This document shows, in pieces, positions 1 through 5,916 of a stretch of DNA of 8,739 nt. The translations under genes were made by a program, and so were the position numbers. Under the pieces are notes generated by a model. The model worked only from the letters and a program-made list of their open reading frames with translations, did no database searches and was not told where the DNA came from. This stretch comes from Candidatus Sabulitectum sp. (GTDB lineage Bacteria; Fermentibacterota; Fermentibacteria; Fermentibacterales; JCC-6): positions 1-8,739 of the forward strand of contig JAGLQD010000277.1 of the NCBI GenBank assembly GCA_023136985.1, read 5' to 3'. Every line of letters begins with the position of its first letter. The stretch's first letter is position 1.

Positions 1-1
1 A

Positions 2-1636
2 AGAATACTTAAGCCAACGGTTACTGGAATTCTTGATCGACTTTCCGGTATCGGGGGCAAGGAGTCTGCGGAGTATGTGGAAAATATTGCTGAGACTATT
101 CTTACTAATATCGATGTGTTCTCTTCCAGTGCAGAAGAAGCTGATCCCTATGTGATATTCGAAGTAAATCTGATCGTTGATAACTCTGAAAGAAAAAAAC
201 GCCCGGTGGTTGTTGAGCAGTTCCCGGATGTTGTAAGGCTTTTCGGAAACATAGACAGGATAGTTATAGACAACAAACCTTACAGCGATCACACCATGAT
301 CCGTGCAGGCTCTTTCCTTAGAGCAAACGGTGGCTACCTTATCATCAATGCCATGGATGTTGTTCGTCAGCAGGGGCTGTGGCAGAATTTGATTCAGACA
401 GTACGCAACAGAACTGTTATAACCAGACCCAACGAGATCACCAGAGCTTTTATGCCTATTGAACTCCAGCCTGAGCCTATAGATGTTGATGTTAAAGTTA
501 TTCTGATAGGCCCGGGCTGGCTCTATTCAAGCTTGGCATCTCAAGACCCTGATTTTGGGTACTTGTTCAGGATCAGAGCAGATTTTGATGACAGAATGGA
601 CATAAACGAAAAGAATGTCCAGGACTTTGCAGGAGTGATCGCTTACATATGCCAGTCTGAATCGGTTCATCCCCTGGATGTTAACGCTATGGCCTCTATT
701 GCAGAACAGGCAGTGAGGCTTACCGGACGTCAGGACAAGATCTCGCTGAAATTCAACATGGTTGCCGATTATGTAAGGCAGGCATCCTACTGGGCCGGGG
801 TGGATGGACGGGATGTAGTCACTGTTGAAGATGTGGAAAAAGCTATCAGCGAAAAGCGTTACAGGCTGAGTCTGGGTGAGGACTATGCAACAAAGAGGAT
901 CCTGGAGAATCAGGTAATGGTTGATACAGAAGGATCAGCAGTCGGGCAGCTTAACGGGCTGGCTGTTTACTCGGGAGCTGACCATTCCTTCGGACTTCCC
1001 AGCAGGATCACAGCAACTGTCAGCCCCGGCGTGGAGGGAATTGTAAATGTAGAGCGTGAATCAGAGCTTTCTGGAAGGATTCACACAAAGGGTGTTTATG
1101 TTATAACAGGTTTCTTCCGTGAGCATTTCGCCTTTGATTACCCGCTTTCTCTATCCGCAGGAATAGTGTTTGAGCAGAGTTACGGAGGTGTGGATGGTGA
1201 CAGTGCCAGTTCCACCGAGTTGTATGCCCTTCTCAGTGCATTATCCAGCGCTCCACTTCGCCAGGATCTTGCAGTTACCGGTTCTGTTAATCAGCACGGC
1301 AGAATTCAGCCTATCGGAGGGGTGAATTACAAGATCGAGGGTCATTTCAAGGTATGCAAAGAGCGCGGGCTCACAGGTACACAGGGCGTGATCATTCCCG
1401 ATTCAAATGTTGTTCACCTTCAGTTGCATAAGGATGTGATTGAAGCTGTGAGGAAAAAGCAGTTTCATATTTACCCTGTTGCTACCATAGAAGAAGGTAT
1501 CTCTCTGCTTACCGGTATAGAAGCCGGTGAAAAGAGTTCTCACGGAACCTATCCAGCAGATACAATCATGGGAATGGCCGACTCAAGACTCAGGCAGATG
1601 GCTGAGACAGTTCGTGACTTTGGAGGAGGACACTGA
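2..1636 (+). CDS. LonB/LonC-type ATP-dependent serine protease (COG1067-like), 5'-truncated by window edge
   Basis: An AAA+ Lon-like protease that would unfold and degrade cytosolic proteins. The frame is open from base 2 with no stop, and 544 codons are visible, so the true start and the Walker A/B region lie off the window; the GTG at 77 is internal. Visible parts, in order, are the AAA_32-type segment with the family-typical stretches VDNSE and RANGGYLI (about 170-345), the DPDFGYLFRIRADFD segment (about 547-590), a helical lid, and the S16 proteolytic domain. The catalytic serine is the first Ser of DGDSAS (codon 1202-1204) and the lysine is in GGVNYK (codon 1331-1333). Their 43-residue separation matches the Ser-Lys dyad of Lon. 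The sequence fits archaeal-type LonB and bacterial COG1067 proteins better than classical LonA, and no LonA N-terminal domain is seen. The last codons, GGA GGA GGA CAC, also supply the Shine-Dalgarno of the next gene. Confidence 0.93.
   Translation, partial: RILKPTVTGILDRLSGIGGKESAEYVENIAETILTNIDVFSSSAEEADPYVIFEVNLIVDNSERKKRPVVVEQFPDVVRLFGNIDRIVIDNKPYSDHTMIRAGSFLRANGGYLIINAMDVVRQQGLWQNLIQTVRNRTVITRPNEITRAFMPIELQPEPIDVDVKVILIGPGWLYSSLASQDPDFGYLFRIRADFDDRMDINEKNVQDFAGVIAYICQSESVHPLDVNAMASIAEQAVRLTGRQDKISLKFNMVADYVRQASYWAGVDGRDVVTVEDVEKAISEKRYRLSLGEDYATKRILENQVMVDTEGSAVGQLNGLAVYSGADHSFGLPSRITATVSPGVEGIVNVERESELSGRIHTKGVYVITGFFREHFAFDYPLSLSAGIVFEQSYGGVDGDSASSTELYALLSALSSAPLRQDLAVTGSVNQHGRIQPIGGVNYKIEGHFKVCKERGLTGTQGVIIPDSNVVHLQLHKDVIEAVRKKQFHIYPVATIEEGISLLTGIEAGEKSSHGTYPADTIMGMADSRLRQMAETVRDFGGGH
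1622..1635 (+). promoter_or_regulatory. Shine-Dalgarno and CTG start overlapping the protease stop
   Basis: GGAGGAGG at 1622-1629 is followed by ACA and then CTG at 1633-1635, which overlaps the upstream TGA stop (1634-1636) as CTGA. The first GGAGG (1622-1626) sits 6 bases from the CTG, a standard spacing. No ATG, GTG or TTG occurs in this frame between here and the GTG at 1699, and that GTG has no comparable ribosome binding site. The arrangement implies stop-start translational coupling. Confidence 0.75.
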
Positions 1637-2796
1637 AAAAGGTAATTTCTTTCAGCTGGGGAGAGCTAGAAGCCGGAGGCTCCAACCTTGGGGATACGGT
1701 GATATTCAAAGCCCAGTTCGGTGCTCTGAGTAAGATCGGAGCCAGGGTGGGAGTTCTCACAGCAGAGCCTGAGCTTACGAAAAAGAGGTATCCCGGTGTT
1801 AAATGTTTTGATGTTTCCGGCGGTAGACTCAAAGCGATTATCGCAGGCATAAAATGGAGCGATATTGTGGTTGTTGGCGGTGGAGAACTTGTTCAGGATG
1901 TTTCTTCCCTGTTTTACAGCCCGTATAATCTGCTACCGCTTTTTCTTGCTGCTCTTTTTCGAAAGAAAGCATTTGCATGGGCCATTGGTATTGGTCAGGG
2001 CAGGGAACTGGCACCCTTAACTCCTCTGCTAACGAAAATTGCCCTGAAGGCGTGCAGTGGAATCACCGTTCGTGACAGGGGTTCTTTCAATGTATTGTAC
2101 AAACTTGGATTTCGTGAGCCGGGGATGATTCTGACGGCTGATTGTGCTCTTACCTTGTCTGATGTGCCTGATAAACAAAGGAGATCAAACATCCTTGGAG
2201 CGGCACCCAGGGATGTATCAAACAGATCAAGGAAAATTCTTCCACTTGAGCTTCGCAGGAAAATGAAGAATTATGAAGAGCCTGATCCTCTTCCTGCTGC
2301 TGACGCATGGGCGGAACTTCTGGACAAGCATGTAGACAGGCATGGTTCGGAAATTATTCTCTTCCCATTTCATACAGGCTGTCTTTCAAATGATGACCAT
2401 GAGTTCTGTGATCTGGTCATGAGCAGAATGATTCATTCGTCCAGGGTTAAGCTTGCCGACCCATCTTTGCCTGATGAATTTGTCAGGCTTATCTCACAGT
2501 GCAGGGTTCTTGTTACCACACCGCTTCACGGAGCTATTATGTCGGTTGCTGCGGGAGGTGTTCCGGTGTCTGTTTCCTATGCCAGTAAATGCATCAGATT
2601 TATGGAACAGATCGGACTTCAGGATTATGTTCCAGCAGGCGAGGTTGGTATTCCAGGCAAAGCTGCTGTTGCCGCTGTTGAGAAAGCCTGGGTTAATTCA
2701 GAAAGGATTTCGGGACGGATCGCTTCCACCAGGGTTCAGCTGGTTCAACGGGCTGAAAAGACTGCTGAATACTTTAGAAAGCTTTTCAGAATATGA
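1633..2796 (+). CDS. Polysaccharide pyruvyl transferase family protein (CsaB-like), CTG start
   Basis: A member of the PF04230 family, whose characterised members move a pyruvyl group from phosphoenolpyruvate onto sugar residues of surface polysaccharides. From the CTG at 1633 the product is 387 aa and opens with a Lys-Lys, then a short beta strand and a Gly-rich loop (SWGELEAGGSNLGDTVIF), the expected N-terminus of this GT-B-like fold. Starting at the GTG at 1699 would remove that element. Other family marks are the VVVGGGELVQD strand-loop (Gly82-Gly84, Asp89) and a C-terminal TTPLHGAI segment with the conserved His299, followed by GVPVSVSYASK. No membrane segment is evident, so it is probably cytosolic. 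It overlaps the next gene by four bases (ATGA). The sugar acceptor cannot be told from sequence, and no glycan cluster is visible here, so its role in capsule, cell-wall polymer or lipid modification is open. Confidence 0.85.
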   Translation: MKKVISFSWGELEAGGSNLGDTVIFKAQFGALSKIGARVGVLTAEPELTKKRYPGVKCFDVSGGRLKAIIAGIKWSDIVVVGGGELVQDVSSLFYSPYNLLPLFLAALFRKKAFAWAIGIGQGRELAPLTPLLTKIALKACSGITVRDRGSFNVLYKLGFREPGMILTADCALTLSDVPDKQRRSNILGAAPRDVSNRSRKILPLELRRKMKNYEEPDPLPAADAWAELLDKHVDRHGSEIILFPFHTGCLSNDDHEFCDLVMSRMIHSSRVKLADPSLPDEFVRLISQCRVLVTTPLHGAIMSVAAGGVPVSVSYASKCIRFMEQIGLQDYVPAGEVGIPGKAAVAAVEKAWVNSERISGRIASTRVQLVQRAEKTAEYFRKLFRI

Positions 2797-3608
2797 TTCC
2801 CGGCATTCATGTTTCCACAGCAGGTGGTATACACAAAGCACCGTTGAAGCTCAGGGAACTCCGGCTGACCACAGGGCAGATATTCACTGCCAACCAGAGA
2901 AGATGGAAGAACGGGGAGATATCTCCTGAAGGCATCGCTAAATTCAGAGAGGCATCCGAGGGTCTTGTTATTGTTTCCCATGCCTCATACCTCATAAATT
3001 TTGCGTCAGCCAATCCCGAGGTTGTAGAAAAATCACATATCGCCCTTGTTGAAGAACTTGAGCGTTGCGCAGCCCTTGGCATTCCATATCTGGTTATGCA
3101 CCCCGGAGCTCATCAGAAGGCTGGTCTCGAGAAGGGAATTGATATGATAGCCTCTTCTCTGGGGCAGCTTCTTCCGAAGGTGAAAGCAGCTCCCATGCTT
3201 CTTCTTGAAAATACCGCAGGTGCCGGTACCACAATTGGGTGTAAACTTGAAGAGCTTGCTGCTATCCGGGAGAGTTCAGGGGTTCCTGAATTAGTAGGTT
3301 ACTGCATTGATACAGCCCATGCCCACGGAGCTGGATACAGGATCTCTGAGGAGAAAGATGTTTCTATCTTTGTCGATGTTCTTGGGTATACTCTAGGGTG
3401 CGACAACATTAGAGCATTCCACCTGAACGATTCAAAAGTGGAATGTGACAGTCGGCGTGACAGGCACGAGCATTTTGGTATCGGTAAGATCGGTCTTGAC
3501 GGTCTTCGCGTTCTTTTTCAGAATTCTGTGTTCGCCGGGACTCCGGGAATTGCAGAAACTCCAGGCACCGATGACGAAAGAGCTGAAGATATTAGTAAAC
3601 TTATGTAA
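2793..3608 (+). CDS. nfo: Endonuclease IV (AP endonuclease, Nfo)
   Basis: A zinc-dependent TIM-barrel enzyme that cuts DNA 5' of abasic sites and trims blocked 3' ends in base-excision repair. The 271 aa product is close to the usual length of about 280. By alignment from memory to E. coli Nfo, all nine metal ligands appear present: His63 (SHASYLIN), His103 (MHPGAH), Glu139 (LLENTAG), Asp173 and His176 (CIDTAHAHG), His210 (FHLNDSK), Asp223 and His225 (DRHEHFG), and Glu255 (AETPGTD). The N-terminus (GIHVSTAGG, then QIFTANQRRW) also matches the family well. The ATG overlaps the upstream stop as ATGA and has only a weak ribosome binding site, so translation is probably coupled to the pyruvyl transferase. 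An intact, catalytically competent enzyme is expected. Confidence 0.97.
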   Translation: MIPGIHVSTAGGIHKAPLKLRELRLTTGQIFTANQRRWKNGEISPEGIAKFREASEGLVIVSHASYLINFASANPEVVEKSHIALVEELERCAALGIPYLVMHPGAHQKAGLEKGIDMIASSLGQLLPKVKAAPMLLLENTAGAGTTIGCKLEELAAIRESSGVPELVGYCIDTAHAHGAGYRISEEKDVSIFVDVLGYTLGCDNIRAFHLNDSKVECDSRRDRHEHFGIGKIGLDGLRVLFQNSVFAGTPGIAETPGTDDERAEDISKLM

Positions 3609-3628
3609 ATGTAATGAAAGGAAATTTG

Positions 3629-4831
3629 ATGAAGAAAATTGCACTCCTTGGTTTTTTGCTTCTTGCTTTTGCCTGCGGAGAACAGGCTGAAGAGGCGATT
3701 ACATCCGGTGCTGAAACTGATGTTGAAAGCCGTGAGATCCCAGAGGATATTGCTACCAATCCGGAGGCTTTGCTTCTAGCTGCAACCGATGCGGTTCTTG
3801 GTGTTGATGCCGTTTCGTACAGTGTCAGCCTTGAAGGATTCTTTGTGGAAGGAGATACTGTAAATCTTGCCGTGGCCGGTGAGGTAGTACTTCAAAAAGG
3901 TGCCACTACAGAAGAGGCTTCGGTATATGTGGACTATACACTGACCATTGGGGAGGAAGTTGCTTCCGGTACGGTTGCAGCTGACGGAGTAAACGCATAC
4001 TACATTGACCCTGTTTCCGAGGTGTTCAACTTCGGAATCCTTTCTGAGGGGGCTTCCCGTCTGATCCAGAATGCGCCTCGGGGTGTAATCATGGTTGAGT
4101 ACCTGATTCCAACCGAGCCTTACGGTGCAGAGCTTAATGCTGCGGGATATAATATGCTTGATCAGGAGTTAATCGAAGACCATCTCTGTCATGTGGTTGA
4201 GGTTCAGATGTCTCCCTTGACATCCACATGGTGGATCGATGCCGAGACATATCTTCCAAGAGCAAACAGGATATCTGTGTGGAGTCCGGATGGATCCGGA
4301 ATGGAGTACACAGTTGTTCTTGCGAATCTTGCAACTGATGTACAGCCGGACCCTTCTATTTTCCAGCTTCAGTCTCCTGATGGCTATACCGGGAAGGAAT
4401 ATGTAGGTGCAGTTTCCGTTGGTTCCATTGCTCCTCTGTGGACTCTTGATACACCTGACGGCGGAAGCATTGCTCTTGAGGACCTCAGAGGCAAAGTTGT
4501 TATTATGGATTTCTGGGCTACATGGTGCGGCCCATGCCGACAGGTAATGCCTTCACTTCAGGCACTGCACGAGAGTTATGGTGAAGAGCTTGTGGTCATA
4601 GGTGTTAACACCTGGGAACAGGATGACCCCGCCGCTTTCATGGTTGAGAACGGCTACACATATTCTGTTGTTATTAACGGTGATGCTGTTGCTCAGGAGT
4701 ATTTTGTAGAGGGAATTCCTACATTTTATGTGATAGCCCAGGACGGAACAGTAGCCTTCCATGCAGTAGGCTCAGACCCTGCCAACGAGGAAGCTCTTGC
4801 TGAAGTACTTGGAACTCTTCTGGGGCACTAG
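3629..4831 (+). CDS. Probable lipoprotein: LolA/DUF2092-like domain fused to TlpA/ResA thioredoxin domain
   Basis: A 400 aa exported protein. I chose the ATG at 3629 over the ATG at 3614 because AAAGGAAA (3617-3624) lies just before it and the product then opens directly with a signal peptide (MKK, hydrophobic core) ending in LLLAFAC, so Cys16 is the likely lipid-attachment residue. Ala at -3 is an atypical lipobox. An acidic linker leads to a beta-rich region (about 50-260) resembling LolA or DUF2092 folds, including STWWIDAETYLPRANRI, common in outer-membrane-lipoprotein-sorting relatives. From about 264 there is a TlpA/ResA/AhpC-TSA-like thioredoxin domain with the redox motif Cys300-Gly-Pro-Cys303 and the cis-proline Pro364 (GIPTFYVI). 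The expected role is thiol-disulfide reduction or oxidation in the periplasm; the partner is unknown, as no DsbD or CcdA gene is visible. Twenty bases separate it from nfo, so co-transcription is likely. Confidence 0.88.
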   Translation: MKKIALLGFLLLAFACGEQAEEAITSGAETDVESREIPEDIATNPEALLLAATDAVLGVDAVSYSVSLEGFFVEGDTVNLAVAGEVVLQKGATTEEASVYVDYTLTIGEEVASGTVAADGVNAYYIDPVSEVFNFGILSEGASRLIQNAPRGVIMVEYLIPTEPYGAELNAAGYNMLDQELIEDHLCHVVEVQMSPLTSTWWIDAETYLPRANRISVWSPDGSGMEYTVVLANLATDVQPDPSIFQLQSPDGYTGKEYVGAVSVGSIAPLWTLDTPDGGSIALEDLRGKVVIMDFWATWCGPCRQVMPSLQALHESYGEELVVIGVNTWEQDDPAAFMVENGYTYSVVINGDAVAQEYFVEGIPTFYVIAQDGTVAFHAVGSDPANEEALAEVLGTLLGH

Positions 4832-4837
4832 GATAAT
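4809..4837 (+). promoter_or_regulatory. Weak candidate sigma70-type promoter for the two small secreted-protein genes
   Basis: TTGGAA (4809-4814) and GATAAT (4832-4837) are separated by 17 bases. They match the -35 consensus at four of six positions and the -10 at five of six. Transcription would begin near 4844, so the hairpin at 4847-4877 would lie at the very 5' end of the message. The -35 lies inside the preceding coding region, and chance occurrence is possible. Confidence 0.3.
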
Positions 4838-4846
4838 ATTTCTTTG

Positions 4847-4877
4847 TGGAGGCTGAGTTTTTCTAATTCGGCCTCCA
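4847..4877 (+). other. Intergenic hairpin, 11 bp stem with 9-base loop
   Basis: TGGAGGCTGAG (4847-4857) pairs with TTCGGCCTCCA (4867-4877) through nine Watson-Crick pairs and two G-U pairs around the loop TTTTTCTAA. No T-run follows the stem, so a canonical intrinsic terminator is not supported. It could attenuate or stabilise RNA between the TlpA lipoprotein gene and the downstream small genes, or act as a 5' leader hairpin if the promoter at 4809-4837 is real. Confidence 0.6.
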
Positions 4878-4910
4878 TGGTTCACTCTTTAGCTTTGGAG
4901 AATAAACTGT

Positions 4911-5372
4911 ATGAAAATAGTTCTTCTGTTCATTTTGTTTTTAGCAACTGTTTTATCCGCTTCGCCTGAAGAGGACATGAACCTGATTATTGATGCTGTT
5001 TATCGCGCAGATGGAGAAACTGTCTACAGGGGATTATCGAATGAGAACCAGGAAGCCATTTCAATGGTTATGGTAATGATGACCCTTGCTCCGGATCAGG
5101 TAGCTTTGCAGCTTCGCGAACAACTGGATGTCCAGATATCCCCATCCGAAGTAGCTTCTCTCAGTGAACAGGGGCTTGTCGCAGTCATTATAGATTCTCC
5201 TTTCTTCAGAAGAGAACTTCCATATTCCCGGGACATGATTACCTGTGAAAGCCATACCATGCTTGGGGACACAGCACTGGTTTACCTGTCAGTATCAGAT
5301 GGGGACTCTCTTTACGGATATCCCATGATGCTTCAGGAAGGCTCCTGGAGAATAGCGGGCAACTTTTTCTAA
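4911..5372 (+). CDS. Small secreted protein of unknown function
   Basis: I do not recognise this 153 aa protein. It opens with a clear Sec signal peptide (Lys2, hydrophobic core through about residue 15, cleavage likely near Ala17). The mature part is acidic, begins with a helical stretch, has a methionine-rich patch (Met52, 54, 56, 57), and ends with beta-like strands in which Trp precedes a terminal Phe-Phe. That layout, helices then strands closing with a WRI-type strand, vaguely resembles NTF2/DUF4878-like exported proteins, but this is only a fold guess. GGAG at 4897-4900 lies 10 bases before the ATG, a somewhat long spacing. The next gene follows after nine bases, so the two are probably translated from one message and may act together outside the inner membrane. 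Confidence 0.75.
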   Translation: MKIVLLFILFLATVLSASPEEDMNLIIDAVYRADGETVYRGLSNENQEAISMVMVMMTLAPDQVALQLREQLDVQISPSEVASLSEQGLVAVIIDSPFFRRELPYSRDMITCESHTMLGDTALVYLSVSDGDSLYGYPMMLQEGSWRIAGNFF

Positions 5373-5381
5373 GGAAAAGGC

Positions 5382-5813
5382 ATGAAATCGCTGATTTTTA
5401 TTTTTACCATCCTGTGTATTGTCTCATTTGCCGGAGCTGCAGATTCCAGTTTCCCGGAAGATCCAGCTGGAGTTGAGATAATAGATAGAGCCTATCACAA
5501 CTTTTCACAAGAAACTGTGATCTACATTCGGCTTTTCAATCACGGGGAGCAGGGAACGGTTGAACTGTTGAAAGGTAATTTTTCTTCCGGTGAAGCTGAG
5601 TGGGCGCTGCTTTACTCCTGGCAACCAACTTTGTATAACGGGTCGCCTCAAACATTTGAGTCCGTAACATTGCTCAACGTTCAACTCTGGTCAGACTGTC
5701 TTCTTATAACATGGATAGATGGACTGAATTTTGAATACCATGAAGGACTTGCTTCTTTATACCTCAAGTTCGACCCGAACAGTGGAGAAGTAGGAGAGGT
5801 TATACTGGACTGA
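5382..5813 (+). CDS. Small secreted protein of unknown function
   Basis: I do not recognise this 143 aa protein. It has a Sec signal peptide (Lys2, hydrophobic core about 4-16, likely cleavage after the Ala17-Gly-Ala19 motif). Cys12 is not in a lipobox context, so it is probably soluble rather than a lipoprotein. The mature region is aromatic-rich with alternating strand-like stretches (VIYIRLFNHG, WALLYSW, LLITWIDGLNF, LYLKFDPNSGEVGEVIL), suggesting an all-beta domain. The closing SLYLKFDPNSGEV unit resembles strand-turn-strand repeats of beta-propeller or beta-sandwich proteins, though only one copy is seen. AAGGA at 5371-5375 overlaps the previous stop codon and serves as ribosome binding site. 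It is the last plus-strand gene before a convergent junction. Confidence 0.72.
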   Translation: MKSLIFIFTILCIVSFAGAADSSFPEDPAGVEIIDRAYHNFSQETVIYIRLFNHGEQGTVELLKGNFSSGEAEWALLYSWQPTLYNGSPQTFESVTLLNVQLWSDCLLITWIDGLNFEYHEGLASLYLKFDPNSGEVGEVILD

Positions 5814-5854
5814 TTCTTTTTTCCTGCTGATGCTGTCATGCTTAGGAGGAAGGC

Positions 5855-5901
5855 TGGAGAGGTATGTGATTTCCTTGCTGCTGAAATCGTCTACCTCTCC
5901 A
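5855..5901 (+). other. Long hairpin between convergent genes
   Basis: A near-perfect inverted repeat. The outer arm TGGAGAGGTA (5855-5864) matches TACCTCTCCA (5892-5901), and the inner arm GATTTC (5868-5873) matches GAAATC (5883-5888), with loop CTTGCTGCT (5874-5882). The three bases between the arms give one T-C mismatch and two G-U pairs in plus-strand RNA, so the stem is 19 positions long with 18 paired. In minus-strand RNA the same three positions are all mismatched. No T-run directly follows on either strand; the nearest on the plus strand is TTTT at 5910-5913. It may terminate or protect the 3' end of the plus-strand transcript. Confidence 0.7.
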
Positions 5902-5916
5902 CAATTCCATTTTGGC

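Noticed and set aside
77..79. GTG at 77 as the start of the Lon-type protease
   Set aside because: The frame is open to the left window edge and codes for family-like sequence, while the ATPase core would be missing from a protein starting here.
1699..1701. GTG at 1699 as the start of the pyruvyl transferase
   Set aside because: It lacks a ribosome binding site and cuts off the Gly-rich N-terminal strand-loop that is preserved in frame back to CTG 1633.
2453..2929. Plus-strand frame overlapping the pyruvyl transferase/nfo junction
   Set aside because: It overlaps two well-supported genes in another frame and yields a Leu/Arg/Ser-rich shadow product.
3614..3628. ATG at 3614 as the start of the thioredoxin lipoprotein
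   Set aside because: The purine-rich ribosome binding site lies after it, and the extra residues (MKGNL) only precede a normal MKK signal peptide starting at 3629.
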